From: Luminiphilus sp051201685
Lineage (GTDB): Bacteria; Pseudomonadota; Gammaproteobacteria; Pseudomonadales; Halieaceae
DNA: 64,000 nucleotides
Assembly (NCBI RefSeq): GCF_051201685.1
Contig: NZ_CP179213.1
Location: 1,240,001-1,304,000, forward strand
Direction of reading: 5' to 3'
The notes under the pieces were generated by a model. That model was given only the letters and a program-made list of their open reading frames with translations. It did no database searches and had not been told where the DNA came from. Made by a program: the position numbers and the translations under genes. This document shows, one piece after another, positions 52,779 to 62,435 of this stretch. Every line of letters starts with the position of its first letter. Positions within the stretch are counted from its first letter, which is position 1.

Positions 52779-53188
52779 GCTTTTGACAGGTGTGCAAGGG
52801 AGGCGGCATTTTTCTCCCAATTTTGTCCGTCAAAGGGTGTGTCCGTAATCGACAAAACAGAGGCTGGATTGAGGCATCGTGCATGAACGCTTACGCCGTC
52901 AGGATTTGACCTCGGTATATAAAATGATTTCACGCCGCAGGCTTTGCAAAAATAATGCTTTGCTAGACCCGAACCAAACCGGTACTCGCTTAAGGTGTCT
53001 GGGTCCGATAACAGTTGAAAGCGTTGCTTGGGCACAATCAGATGTTGGTAGTGATTAATATTGCATATGGAGCAGTTGCAGGTGTGTGTCTGCAAGTGAG
53101 CGGGGGCCTGTATTTGCCACTGCACTTTGCCACAGTGGCATCCTCCCTCGTGGGTGACGAGCACTGAGCCATTGCCGTTTTCAGCCAT
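52775..53188 (-). CDS. GFA/CENP-V family protein
   Basis: A 137-residue zinc-binding protein of the glutathione-dependent formaldehyde-activating (GFA) fold. Zinc ligands lie in GGCHCGKVQW, CNCSIC and FCKACGVKSFY. Relatives bind glutathione adducts, and formaldehyde detoxification would suit the many demethylating enzymes in this window, but many GFA proteins have no known activity. It is coupled to the YcgN-like gene. Confidence 0.88.
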   Translation of the reverse strand: MAENGNGSVLVTHEGGCHCGKVQWQIQAPAHLQTHTCNCSICNINHYQHLIVPKQRFQLLSDPDTLSEYRFGSGLAKHYFCKACGVKSFYIPRSNPDGVSVHARCLNPASVLSITDTPFDGQNWEKNAASLAHLSKA

Positions 53189-53203
53189 TGGTATTTACTC
53201 TCG

Positions 53204-53671
53204 TTAGTTTGCGCTCTCTAAATTGGCAAAGGTGCTAAATGCCAGCGCCTCAGCCAAAATCATACAAATGACCGTGGCAATAAAGGGAAGCGCGCCGTGC
53301 ATAGCGCCGTAAAAATGTATTGCATCGCCTAAGACCAAGCCAATTGCCCATAACATAGCGAATTTTGAGCTAAATAAAATCAGCCACGCAACGAATATCC
53401 TGCCCGTTTTGGCTTGCCAGGAATTCTTGTTTTCGAAGGGCCGAGAGGCGGCGTGCTCGATCATTAAGGTAGCCTGCAAGAGCAGCTGTAACATAATCGC
53501 TGCGACCAACCCCGCTGTGAAGCTGCTAATTTGCACTCGGTCCCAAAACTGGGAGAGCAGACCTAAGACGATCAAATCAGCAGTAATGGCAACGTAGTAG
53601 CGTACGTAAAGCCGTTGCCGTGCGTTGGGTAATGCGGCAGAGGTGGCTGCCGCGTGGTGGTGTGCTTTCAT
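53204..53671 (-). CDS. Small integral membrane protein, unknown
   Basis: A 155-residue protein with four probable membrane helices (about 25-45, 50-72, 90-112 and 125-148) after a His/Ala-rich start. I recognise no family. It ends 15 bases before the GFA gene and may be co-transcribed with GFA and YcgN. Confidence 0.7.
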   Translation of the reverse strand: MKAHHHAAATSAALPNARQRLYVRYYVAITADLIVLGLLSQFWDRVQISSFTAGLVAAIMLQLLLQATLMIEHAASRPFENKNSWQAKTGRIFVAWLILFSSKFAMLWAIGLVLGDAIHFYGAMHGALPFIATVICMILAEALAFSTFANLESAN

Positions 53672-53772
53672 GAGAGGGCCCGGGGCGACGAAGTGCGTGG
53701 AGGGAGTCTACCTGTCTACGGTAAAGTTGTCGCCGGAACCCTTTTTTAGGTAAGTCACACAGGAATATTCTT

Positions 53773-54681
53773 ATGAGCCACGTCGGTAGGTTTTGCTCGA
53801 AAGTAGTTATTGTCACCTTGCTGTTGACGTTTAATAGCGCCCTCGTGGCGCAACCGGATCGCTTCTCTGAGGTGGTAATCGAGGCGACCAAGCTCACAGA
53901 CTCTATTTACATGCTCACGGGGGCTGGCGGCAATCTTGCCGTAAGCGTGGGTGCTGATGGACTCCTGTTGGTCGATGATCAGTATGCGGCCATGGCCGAG
54001 CGGATTGCGGATGCACTTGCGAATCTTCCTGGCACTTCTGCGACGCAGCAGTCTCTAAAATACGTCATCAATACGCATCACCATGGAGATCACACGGGAG
54101 GGAATGATTTTTTTGCTAATGCCGGTGCCACGATTATTGCTAATGAGGCTGCGCGGGTGCGACTGCTAGCGCGAGCTCCATCAGCAGAGGCCCCTCTGCC
54201 GGTGATTACCTACCACGAGGGTGTGCACATCTACTTTAACAGCGACCGCCTCAAACTTGTTGCTCTTGAGGGGCATACAGATGGTGATACGGCTGTTTAT
54301 TTTGAAGGTGCGAATGTTCTGCACGCCGGGGATTTATTTTTCAATGAGCGCTTTCCATTTATCGACACTGACAGCGGCGGTGGCGTGGGTGCCTATTTAT
54401 CGAGTCAGGAGACACTGTTAGCCATGATTAATGACGATACCGTCGTTGTGCCTGGCCACGGCCCAATCGCCAGTAGGGGAGACCTGTTGGCAATGCACGA
54501 CATGATTCGTTCTACCCGTGCAGCGGTGGTCGAAGGTATGAGCGCCGGGATGTCACTAGCCCAGATTCAGGAAAGGGGCTTGGATCAGGCTTACCAATCT
54601 TTTGCATGGGCTTTTATTGGCGAGGCAAAATGGATAGAAACGCTCTACTGGGACACGATGAAAAATAGGGTTTCGCCGTAA
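53773..54681 (+). CDS. Exported metallo-beta-lactamase-fold hydrolase
   Basis: A 302-residue protein with a signal peptide (cleavage near LVAQ) and the metal site THHHGDHTGG (101-110). Further ligands are in LEGHTDGDT, HAGDLFF and PGHGP. It resembles periplasmic MBL-fold proteins of broad, mostly unassigned activity (subclass B3/quinoprotein-relay-like). It is not clearly a beta-lactamase. It converges on the dehydrogenase gene with a 2-base gap. Confidence 0.88.
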   Translation: MSHVGRFCSKVVIVTLLLTFNSALVAQPDRFSEVVIEATKLTDSIYMLTGAGGNLAVSVGADGLLLVDDQYAAMAERIADALANLPGTSATQQSLKYVINTHHHGDHTGGNDFFANAGATIIANEAARVRLLARAPSAEAPLPVITYHEGVHIYFNSDRLKLVALEGHTDGDTAVYFEGANVLHAGDLFFNERFPFIDTDSGGGVGAYLSSQETLLAMINDDTVVVPGHGPIASRGDLLAMHDMIRSTRAAVVEGMSAGMSLAQIQERGLDQAYQSFAWAFIGEAKWIETLYWDTMKNRVSP

Positions 54682-54683
54682 AT

Positions 54684-55598
54684 TTACCGACTGAGTTTAC
54701 GCAGCCGTTCGATAAGGCTTGAGGTATCCCAGCGACCGCCGCCCAAATTTTGAACATCGCTGTAAAATTGATCGACCAAGGCTGTTAAGGGGAGTGATGC
54801 TCCCGCTTTATCTGCGGCGTCAAGCACTAGCCCCAGGTCTTTGCGCATCCAGTCAACGGCAAAGCCAAAGCCAAACTCGCCTTGGATCATTGTTTGAGAA
54901 CGGTTGTCCATTTGCCAGCTCTGGGCTGCTCCTTGACGGATGGCCTCGACAACATTTGTTGTGTCTAGTCCGGCTCGATCGGAAAAATGTAACGCCTCAG
55001 ACAAACCTTGGAGAACGCCTGCAATACAAATTTGATTAGCCATTTTAGTGAGCTGACCAGAGCCACATGGACCCATCAGGCGGACACTCTTTCCGTAAAC
55101 AGCCATCACGGCTTTGGCACTATCAAAACTCGTGCTGTCCCCCCCAACCATAATGGTTAGTTGGCCCAATTCAGCGCCGGCCTGTCCCCCTGAAACAGGT
55201 GCGTCTAAGAAGCCAATGTCTTTTTCCATACAGGCACTTTGGAGTTCTTGGGCAAGATCAGCCGAGGCTGTCGTATGGTCAATAAGTAATGAGCCGGGTT
55301 TGAGGGTTTCTAATACACCTTGATTGCCAAGGGTAACCTCTCTGACATCGTCATCATTGCCTACGCAAACAAAAACGACATCAGCATCGCGGGCGGACGC
55401 CGCTGGTGTCAAAGCAGTTTTCCCTCCGTAGGTTTCCTGCCACCTGGAAGCTTTGTCGGGAGAGCGATTAAACACCGTTGTGGCGTAGCCTGCGGTTTGC
55501 AAATGACCCGCCATAGGAAACCCCATTGCACCTAATCCAATAAAGCCCACGGTGAGGTTTTGTTTTCTGGCTTCATCTTGGGGCGTATCTGTACTCAT
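54684..55598 (-). CDS. 3-Hydroxyisobutyrate dehydrogenase family NAD(P) oxidoreductase
   Basis: A 304-residue beta-hydroxyacid dehydrogenase: VGFIGLGAMGFPMAGHL cofactor loop, NRSPDK, DAPVSGGQAGAELG with the family signature, and the catalytic Lys in GQLTKMANQ. Candidate substrates are 3-hydroxyisobutyrate, tartronate semialdehyde or glyoxylate-type acids. The frame opens at 55661, but the ATG at 55598 gives the normal N-terminus. Divergent from the gamma-glutamyltransferase gene. Confidence 0.92.
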   Translation of the reverse strand: MSTDTPQDEARKQNLTVGFIGLGAMGFPMAGHLQTAGYATTVFNRSPDKASRWQETYGGKTALTPAASARDADVVFVCVGNDDDVREVTLGNQGVLETLKPGSLLIDHTTASADLAQELQSACMEKDIGFLDAPVSGGQAGAELGQLTIMVGGDSTSFDSAKAVMAVYGKSVRLMGPCGSGQLTKMANQICIAGVLQGLSEALHFSDRAGLDTTNVVEAIRQGAAQSWQMDNRSQTMIQGEFGFGFAVDWMRKDLGLVLDAADKAGASLPLTALVDQFYSDVQNLGGGRWDTSSLIERLRKLSR

Positions 55599-55729
55599 AG
55601 TGATTCGGTCCTGTGTCGAGCGACTGTCGAGATTACTCAATAACCCTACCTTGAGTCTCACGAGCAGTTAACGCAAGCTGCCGTTACGTTGCTGACGCTA
55701 CTCAGCGCGACCACTCAAAAGGTAAATGT

Positions 55730-57541
55730 ATGACGACTTTTCAGCAACGGGTAACCGCAGTAGGCGCATTGCTTGCCCGTGTCATGGCGGTCACCACACT
55801 GTGCGTTAGCGCGGCATCTCTAAATGCACAGCCTTTGGGTGCCGGTGCTCGACCGGTGGGCGCAGACTGGTCAAGAAGCCCGGTTTATGGCGCTCGTGGA
55901 ATGGCAGCGACCGCACAACCCCTGGCTTCGCAGATTGCGATTGATGTTTTGAAGCAGGGAGGAAGTGCTGTGGATGCTGCCATAGCAGCAAATGCGGCTC
56001 TTGGGCTTATGGAACCCACGGGTAATGGTATCGGTGGGGATCTGTTCGCCATCGTTTGGGATCCGGAAACCCAGCAGCTTTACGGTTATAACGGATCAGG
56101 TCGTAGCCCTGCAGGGCGCGATTTTTCGGCAATGCTGCGCTCCATCGAGAAAATGAAGTCTCAGGGCCAACTGCCTGAAGACTATCAAGGCATACCTTCC
56201 CATGGCTCACTCGCCGTCACCGTCCCCGGCACGGTTGATGGGTGGTTTGCGCTTCACGAACGTTGGGGAAATTTGCCTATGGGCGAAGTGCTAGCTCCCG
56301 CTGCCGAATATGCCGAGGTGGGGTTTCCCATGTCTCCGGTTATTGCCGCTGCGTTTGCAGCGAATAAACGGCGTTTTGAACAGCGTGCGCCCATGATCGA
56401 AGAACTCGACAACGCAAACGCGCTGTATTTTCCCGCTGGCACCGCTCCGACAGTCGGTTCAGTGTTTCGCAACCCCGATCTTGCAAAAACTCTGAGAATT
56501 CTGGGCGCTGAGGGTCGGGATAGCTTTTACAAAGGAGTGTTAGCTGAGCGTATGGTTGGCTACTTTGAAGCGATTGAAGCTGACCTCACCGCAGCTGATC
56601 TTGCCAAGCATTCAGGAGAGTGGGTGGAGCCTCGGGGCGTTGACTACCACGGCGTCACTTTGTGGGAGCTTCCCCCTAATGGTCAGGGCTTCGCAGCGTT
56701 GATGATGCTCAACATTATCAAGCAGGCCGACACGGCGACTATGGAGCGCGGCTCGCCAGAGCTGTTTCACCTCATGGTGGAAGCAAAACGTTTGGCTTTT
56801 GAAGCGATGGCTCAAACCTTTGCCGATCCAAATTTTGCTGATATTCCTGTGGAAGAGCTGCTGTCTGCCGAGTTTGCAAAAGCGCAATTTGCCCGTATTA
56901 ACTCCGACAGCGTTTTAACCGCCGAAGCCCTCGCAGTACCCTTGGAGGGCGAGGGAGATACTACCTACTTAACAGTGGCTGATGAATCCGGAATGATGGT
57001 TTCGCTGATTCAGTCTAACTACCGCGGTATGGGGTCGGGCCTAGTGCCCAAAGGCCTAGGTTTTATGTTGCAGGATCGTGGTGAATTGTTCTCTCTGGAT
57101 CCGCAGCATCCTAACGTTTATGCCCCCGGAAAGCGGCCATTTCACACGATTATTCCGGGGTTTGTTACACGTCAGGGCAAGCCTTGGATGAGTTTCGGTC
57201 TTATGGGTGGGGGTATGCAGCCTCAGGGTCATGTGCAGGTTCTGATAAACATTGTTGACTTTGACATGAACCTTCAGGAAGCAGGAGACGCTGCCCGATT
57301 CCTGCATGATGGTGGCAGCAGCCCCGACGGTGGAAGCCCCGGAGACTATGGCACTCTTTACGTGGAGCCGGGTGTTCCTGCCACAACGGTCGCTGCACTT
57401 CGTGCGCTGGGACATGAAGTTGTCGTCGACGAATCGGGAGGCCCTTTCGGAGGATATCAGGCGATACAACGACATGACGAAACCGGCGTTTACTCTGGTG
57501 CAACGGAAATGCGTAAAGATGGCACGGTCGCAGCGTGGTGA
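55730..57541 (+). CDS. ggt: Gamma-glutamyltransferase
   Basis: A 603-residue periplasmic Ntn-hydrolase precursor. A signal peptide ends near LNAQ. The large-subunit pattern MAATAQPLASQIAIDVLKQGGSAVDAAIAAN and TGNGIGGDLFAIVW is present. Autocleavage should occur before Thr411 in EGDTTYLTVAD, which becomes the small-subunit nucleophile. It hydrolyses gamma-glutamyl bonds such as in glutathione. Paralogues acting as acylases share the fold, so substrate is not certain. Confidence 0.9.
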   Translation: MTTFQQRVTAVGALLARVMAVTTLCVSAASLNAQPLGAGARPVGADWSRSPVYGARGMAATAQPLASQIAIDVLKQGGSAVDAAIAANAALGLMEPTGNGIGGDLFAIVWDPETQQLYGYNGSGRSPAGRDFSAMLRSIEKMKSQGQLPEDYQGIPSHGSLAVTVPGTVDGWFALHERWGNLPMGEVLAPAAEYAEVGFPMSPVIAAAFAANKRRFEQRAPMIEELDNANALYFPAGTAPTVGSVFRNPDLAKTLRILGAEGRDSFYKGVLAERMVGYFEAIEADLTAADLAKHSGEWVEPRGVDYHGVTLWELPPNGQGFAALMMLNIIKQADTATMERGSPELFHLMVEAKRLAFEAMAQTFADPNFADIPVEELLSAEFAKAQFARINSDSVLTAEALAVPLEGEGDTTYLTVADESGMMVSLIQSNYRGMGSGLVPKGLGFMLQDRGELFSLDPQHPNVYAPGKRPFHTIIPGFVTRQGKPWMSFGLMGGGMQPQGHVQVLINIVDFDMNLQEAGDAARFLHDGGSSPDGGSPGDYGTLYVEPGVPATTVAALRALGHEVVVDESGGPFGGYQAIQRHDETGVYSGATEMRKDGTVAAW

Positions 57542-57653
57542 TCATGGGCAAAATCGCTAATCTGCCGGCAGGCTTTTCTGTCTTCCCTCATCGGTGTGTG
57601 CCGCAAACGGTCGTTGGCTTTGATTCCCTGCTGCCAATTTTCAGGAGCAACTC

Positions 57654-58367
57654 GTGACGGGTAAAGCAGTGGTGGTAGGGGTCGGTGGTATTGGTGCAGC
57701 CGTCGCGAATGCGCTGCTCGATCAGGGTTATGGTGAGGTTCATGCTGTTAGTAGAAGTTCATCCTCAGACCTATCTGCGGGGGTGCACCACTGGTACAGC
57801 GACTACAGCGCGGCCTCCATTGAATCTGTCGCGAGCTCGATTACTGAGCAGCCGGGAACTCTTGAGCGTTTGATAATTACCAACGGTATTCTGCAAGGGG
57901 ATGACTATCGCCCCGAGCGTGCACTCAGGCAGCTTGATGGTCCAACGATGGCCAAGATTTTTGAGGTCAATACTATGCTGCCGATGTTGTGGCTTGCTGC
58001 CTTTCACGATGCGCTGCGCCGAGCTGATCAGCCAAGGGTGGCAATACTGTCAGCGCGAGTAGGAAGCATTGAAGATAATCGTTTGGGGGGCTGGTACAGC
58101 TACCGAGCGAGTAAGGCAGCGTTGAATATGATGTTGCAATGCGCAAGCGTTGAGTTCGGACGCCTTAATAAGTCGGCACAGATTGTCGCCTTTCATCCCG
58201 GTACGGTGGATACGGCGCTTTCGCAACCCTTCCAACGTGGCGTGCCCGAAAACAAATTGTTTAAGCCAGCGTTTGTTGCAGAGCGTCTAGTGACGCTCCT
58301 CGATGAAGTTCCCACTACTGAGCGGTTGCTATACCTAGACTGGGATGGGAAACCCATCCCGTTTTAG
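57654..58367 (+). CDS. SDR-family protein (C-factor/CsgA-like)
   Basis: A 237-residue SDR with a short cofactor loop GVGGIGAAVANAL and the active site ILSARVGS then YSYRASK (Tyr and Lys kept). The NAG position reads NGIL. The overall pattern is that of C-factor-like short SDRs. The start is GTG at 57654, with CAGGAG 6 bases upstream. It converges on folE with a 2-base gap. Confidence 0.85.
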   Translation: MTGKAVVVGVGGIGAAVANALLDQGYGEVHAVSRSSSSDLSAGVHHWYSDYSAASIESVASSITEQPGTLERLIITNGILQGDDYRPERALRQLDGPTMAKIFEVNTMLPMLWLAAFHDALRRADQPRVAILSARVGSIEDNRLGGWYSYRASKAALNMMLQCASVEFGRLNKSAQIVAFHPGTVDTALSQPFQRGVPENKLFKPAFVAERLVTLLDEVPTTERLLYLDWDGKPIPF

Positions 58368-58369
58368 CA

Positions 58370-59077
58370 TCAACGCAGAAATTCACTGCGGGCCGCAGGG
58401 TTTTCCTTGAACATGCCCCCTAGGGATGTGGTGCGAGTTTTGGAGTTGGTATCCATGACGCCTCGAGATTTTACGCAGTAATGAACCGCCTCCATCGACA
58501 CGGCAACATTATCGGTTTCCAGCAACGTCTGTAGTGCCACTAAAATTTGCTGGGTGAGTCGCTCTTGTACTTGCGGTCGTTGGGCAAAGAAGCGAACGAT
58601 GCGGTTGATCTTGCTCAGTCCGATAATCTTATTGCGTGGTAGATACGCGACCCGTGCCTGACCATCAATGGTGACAAAGTGGTGCTCGCAGGTGGAGGTG
58701 AGATCTATGTCGTCAATCATCACCATTTCGTCGACCTGCATTTTATTGTCGATGACGGAAATCTTGGGGAAATTGCCATAATCCAAGCCCGAGAAAATTT
58801 CATCGAGATACATTCGAGAAATACGATCGGGAGTATCACAGAGGCTGTCGTCGGTAAGATCAAGCCCCAGTGCTTGGGTAATGTCAGTGAAAGCTTGTTT
58901 AACTATTGTCAGCTTTTGATCACGGTTCAGTCCGTTGTCAATCAGCGGCGTTTCAAGCCCCCTAGCGACCAGTGCCTCCCTCACTAGGGTAGCCTCTCTA
59001 GAGATAGCCGAGCGAAGGTTAACGGTGTTGTCAGCCAGTTCGAGGGTTTGGGCCTTTGAGTGGGTAGATGTCAGCAT
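58370..59077 (-). CDS. folE: GTP cyclohydrolase I
   Basis: A 235-residue enzyme converting GTP to dihydroneopterin triphosphate, the first step of folate synthesis. It closely resembles E. coli FolE as I recall it: VREALVARGLETPL, MYLDEIFSGLDYGNFPKI, the zinc and active-site STCEHHFVTIDG, FFAQRPQVQERLTQQIL, and HYCVKSRG with the third ligand Cys. The ATG at 59077 with GGAG upstream is better than the ATG at 59089. Folate supply links to the THF-dependent demethylating enzymes here only in a general way. Confidence 0.95.
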   Translation of the reverse strand: MLTSTHSKAQTLELADNTVNLRSAISREATLVREALVARGLETPLIDNGLNRDQKLTIVKQAFTDITQALGLDLTDDSLCDTPDRISRMYLDEIFSGLDYGNFPKISVIDNKMQVDEMVMIDDIDLTSTCEHHFVTIDGQARVAYLPRNKIIGLSKINRIVRFFAQRPQVQERLTQQILVALQTLLETDNVAVSMEAVHYCVKSRGVMDTNSKTRTTSLGGMFKENPAARSEFLR

Positions 59078-59185
59078 GGTTCGCTCCATTTGGGTTGTGT
59101 AAAGAATACGATTGGAGCTAGTGGCCGGATTGCATAGATGTTGGAGTTTTTGACCTCGTTCGCTGTTCGGGTGTGGGGCAGCTAA

Positions 59186-59770
59186 TTTTGCCGTGCCGGC
59201 GAGCTGATCGATGCGGCTTTAGGTTATGCCGTTTTCCCCACGATCGGCAAGGGAGGTATCGGCATTGGTGGTGCCCATGTTTCAGGCCGTGTTCACAAGG
59301 GCAAGAGTAAGCTCATGGGTGAACCAAAAATGACCCAAATTACTTACAGGTTGCAGCTGGGTGGGCAGGCTTATAGTCAGCTTATCTTGTTCGAAGATGA
59401 AAGATCTTTCGATAAGTTTACTGACGGTAATTTCGAGTTTGGCGCTCAGGCTACTGCGGTGGCGTTAACGGTGGCGGCTGGAGCAGATGCGAGTACAACG
59501 GGCGTCGGCACCAATGCTTCCGGTGGTGAAAATAATGCAAACGTAGGCAGCTCAGGATTTCGCAAAGGTATGGCGATTTTCACCATTGCAAAAGGTGGAC
59601 AAATGTACAGGGCGACGCTGGGAGGGCAAAAGGTCTCCTACAAGCCCAAAAGTAGTGGCGGTTGCCTCAGAAGACCCCAACAGCGGGCTTTTTTTGCGGA
59701 AATTTCGAGTTTGGCTGGGAATTTTACCGAATTGATCAAAAAAGATGGGCCAGCCGAGTTAGAACACTAG
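59186..59770 (+). pseudogene. Degraded SYLF (Ysc84-like) domain gene
   Basis: The reading frame carries the SYLF core LGYAVFPTIGKGGIGIGGAH, TQITYRLQLGGQAYSQLILFEDERSFDKF and GMAIFTIAKGGQMYRATLGGQKVSYKPK. The frame is open only after a TAA at 59183, with no ATG before the core; the first ATG is at 59315, inside the domain. The signal peptide and N-terminus are missing. At the 3' end the frame runs about 35 codons past the usual SYKP end and through a terminator-like hairpin. An extra A in the AAAA before AGTAG would restore a stop there. Both ends therefore look damaged; an assembly error is the alternative. Confidence 0.6.
59672..59695 (+). terminator. Probable intrinsic terminator inside the SYLF 3' extension
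   Basis: AG-CCC (59672-59677, one A bulged) pairs with GGGCT (59685-59689) and is followed by a run of T residues up to 59695. It lies within the abnormal 3' extension of the SYLF frame, supporting an original stop upstream of it. Confidence 0.45.
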
Positions 59771-59856
59771 GGCACTGGTAGACTTACGCCGCGTAATTTT
59801 TTGGCCACACGCGCCCTTTTGGATGCGAAAGCTTATTTTTTAGACAGGGAGTCTGC

Positions 59857-61056
59857 ATGCTTAGCCGAGTTAAGAGAGCCTTGATACCACTGCTGGTGTT
59901 GCTGCTGGGAATCGGGGTTGTTGTGGTCCTCAATGCGACTAAACCGAAGCCTGATATTGCTATCGAGGCGCCCAGACCCATCAGAGTTCATACTCAGATC
60001 GCGGCAGTAGCTACCAATCAACTGACTGTGGAGACAAATGGTGACGTCAGGGCGACGCTGCGGTCTGACATGGTGGCTCAGGTGGCAGGGCGCATTATCG
60101 AAGTCTCTGACGAATTTGTTGAGGGTGGTCGGTTCTTGGCCGGCGAAACCCTGCTCAAAATAGAAGATACCGATTACCAAGCAGCGCTCAATGAAGCCGA
60201 GGCCCGTGTGGCTGCGGCAAAGGTTGACCTAGAGACTGCTTACGCCGATGCCGATGTGGCGAGAAAACAGTTGGTGGGTGTAAACCAACCTTCGCCATTG
60301 GCATTAAAAAAACCTCAGGTTACCCGCGCTAAATTGGCTTTGGAGGCAGCTCAATCGGGATTGTCGTTGGCCAAAACTAATCTTGATCGAACTAATATCG
60401 CATTGCCCTACACAGGACGATTGCGAGAAACTTCTGCAGATCTGGGCGAATACGTGGGCCCGGGAAAGGTACTTGCCTCGGCCTTTGGCACCGATCGCGT
60501 GGAAATTCGATTGCCCCTTACTGACAATCAGCTGGGAGCCTTGGGCGTGCCCATTGGCTACCGCGCCCCTGACGGCGGAGGATTGGCGGTAGATCTCACC
60601 GCCAAGGTGGCCGGAGCGCATCAGTTATGGACCGGACGGGTTGAGCGATTAGACGCCGCCATAGACCCAGAAACCCGCGTCGTTTATGCCACTGCTGTCG
60701 TTGATAAACCCTATGAATTGCCAGAGGCATCCTCTCAGATGCCCTTGGCGGTGGGCTTATTTGTCGAAGCAGCTATTGCGGGCCGGATTTTAACTGACAC
60801 CATTGCTATTTCGTCGGACGGCCTTCGTGCCGGTGATCGAGTCTTCATTCTCGATGCTAACGGACAACTGGAAATAAGAAGCGTCGAGGTGATTCACAGC
60901 AACACACGTGAGACATTTTTAGCGAGTGGCATCGCCGCGGGCGAGGCGGTCATTATCTCAGCGATTCGAAATCCCATTCCGGGAATGGCGCTGGAATCCA
61001 TTAATGCTGAATCCGAGGCGATCATTGTTGCCTCGGATTCAAACTTGGCTGACTGA
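59857..61056 (+). CDS. RND efflux periplasmic adaptor (membrane fusion protein)
   Basis: A 399-residue HlyD/AcrA-type adaptor: N-terminal membrane anchor (residues 9-26), lipoyl halves (VAQVAGRIIEVSDEFVEGGRFLAGETLLKIEDTDY), an alpha-helical hairpin rich in Ala/Glu/Lys, IALPYTGRLRE, and a beta-barrel domain. It bridges the inner-membrane pump and an outer-membrane channel. It is followed 11 bases later by its permease. No outer-membrane factor gene is in the window. Confidence 0.9.
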   Translation: MLSRVKRALIPLLVLLLGIGVVVVLNATKPKPDIAIEAPRPIRVHTQIAAVATNQLTVETNGDVRATLRSDMVAQVAGRIIEVSDEFVEGGRFLAGETLLKIEDTDYQAALNEAEARVAAAKVDLETAYADADVARKQLVGVNQPSPLALKKPQVTRAKLALEAAQSGLSLAKTNLDRTNIALPYTGRLRETSADLGEYVGPGKVLASAFGTDRVEIRLPLTDNQLGALGVPIGYRAPDGGGLAVDLTAKVAGAHQLWTGRVERLDAAIDPETRVVYATAVVDKPYELPEASSQMPLAVGLFVEAAIAGRILTDTIAISSDGLRAGDRVFILDANGQLEIRSVEVIHSNTRETFLASGIAAGEAVIISAIRNPIPGMALESINAESEAIIVASDSNLAD

Positions 61057-61067
61057 GGAGCGTTGAG

Positions 61068-62435
61068 GTGACGGCACTGGTTGGTTGGTGGGTTCGAAAT
61101 CCGGTAGCAGCGAATTTGCTGATGCTGGGTATTATTATTTCGGGTTGGTTGGGTCTGCAAAATATCGAGAAAGAGGCCTTTCCTACCGTGAGCCCTTATC
61201 AGGTTCAAGTGGAGGTTATTTGGCCAGGTGCGTCCCCGCGAGAGGTGGAGCAACAGGTCATTCAGCGCATCGAGGATGCTGTTGAAAACGTTAACAACGT
61301 TTATCGGGTTTATTCCGAGGCCAGAGAGGGCTTTGGCAATGTAAGCGTTGAGACTTATGCCAACGTTGACATCAACGCGTTCGTCAATGATGTCAAAAAC
61401 GCTGTTGACGCCGTGACCTCGCTGCCCAGAGACATTGAAAACCCGAGAGTACGACGGCTTGAGTGGCGGCAAGAGATGCTGCGAGTTGCTGTTATTGGCG
61501 ATATTGACGAGCGAGCGCTCACGCGACTAGCCGAGGATCTTCGTCAGGATCTGGCCTCACGAGCCTATATCTCCAAGGTTGAACTCTTTGGCGTTAGGCA
61601 AGAAGAGGTCACCATTGAACTCTCAGAAACGGCTTTGCGGCGTTATGGCGTGACCTTCGCCGAGGTTGCGGGAGTTATCCGAGGAAGCTCAATCAATTCC
61701 TCCTCAGGTCAGGTCAAAGCAGCGACGGGTGATGTGCAGTTACGGGTGCTCAACCTCGCCGATACGCAGCGCGATTTTGAAAATATTATTGTTAAACAAA
61801 CACGCGAGGGCGGCACTATTCGCGTGGGCGATGTCGCGAGGGTAGTTGACGGGTACGAAGAAAGCGAAATCATAGCCACCCTCAACGGTAAGCCTGCAGT
61901 ATTGCTGCAGGTGCAAGCCACTGACGATATGCAGGTGGTGAAGTCCAGTGAAGCGGCGAAGCGCTGGATCACGGATACGCAACCTACGCTCCCTCCCGGC
62001 ATCGAATTAATGATGTGGTTTGATACCGCCGATATTTATACCTCGCGTATGGATCTCATCACCGAATCATCAGTACTGGGTCTGCTTCTGGTATTTATCG
62101 TTTTAGTGCTGACGACTCGACCCGCCGTCGCGCTGTGGGTGACTGCAGGTATTGGTGTTGCCTTCATGGGGGCTTTTGCATTTTTGCCGGCCAGTGATGT
62201 TTCGCTAAATGTTATTTCGACCTTCGCGTTTTTGTTGGTACTGGGGATCGTGGTAGATGATGCGATCGTGGTGGGTGAAAGCATTCACCACCACAACCAT
62301 AGTATGGGTCTCAGTGGCGAGGAGTCAGCAGTTGCTGGGGCGGTGAGTGTCGCGCGCCCTGTGATCTTCGCCGTATTAACGACTATTGTAGCTTTTGCCC
62401 CTGGCTTTTTGTTTCGGGTATTGATGCACAAGTGA
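61068..62435 (+). CDS. RND efflux permease, N-terminal part of a frameshifted gene
   Basis: AcrB-superfamily inner-membrane proton antiporter. The visible 455 codons start at GTG 61068 (GAGGAG upstream) with WWVRNPVAANLLMLGI, the first porter domains (VIWPGASPREVEQQVIQRIEDAV) and helices 2-5, including VLGIVVDDAIVVGESI with the intramembrane Asp pair. After VAFAP the frame changes and ends at TGA 62433-62435. The next 1.6 kb encodes the remaining part in another frame (see next entry). A C inserted in the CCCC run at 62398-62401 would restore PWLFVSG, the family sequence. Confidence 0.88.
   Translation: MTALVGWWVRNPVAANLLMLGIIISGWLGLQNIEKEAFPTVSPYQVQVEVIWPGASPREVEQQVIQRIEDAVENVNNVYRVYSEAREGFGNVSVETYANVDINAFVNDVKNAVDAVTSLPRDIENPRVRRLEWRQEMLRVAVIGDIDERALTRLAEDLRQDLASRAYISKVELFGVRQEEVTIELSETALRRYGVTFAEVAGVIRGSSINSSSGQVKAATGDVQLRVLNLADTQRDFENIIVKQTREGGTIRVGDVARVVDGYEESEIIATLNGKPAVLLQVQATDDMQVVKSSEAAKRWITDTQPTLPPGIELMMWFDTADIYTSRMDLITESSVLGLLLVFIVLVLTTRPAVALWVTAGIGVAFMGAFAFLPASDVSLNVISTFAFLLVLGIVVDDAIVVGESIHHHNHSMGLSGEESAVAGAVSVARPVIFAVLTTIVAFAPGFLFRVLMHK

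Noticed and set aside
53773..54681. Antibiotic-resistance beta-lactamase
   Set aside because: Only the general metallo-beta-lactamase fold motifs are seen; nothing specific to class B beta-lactamases.
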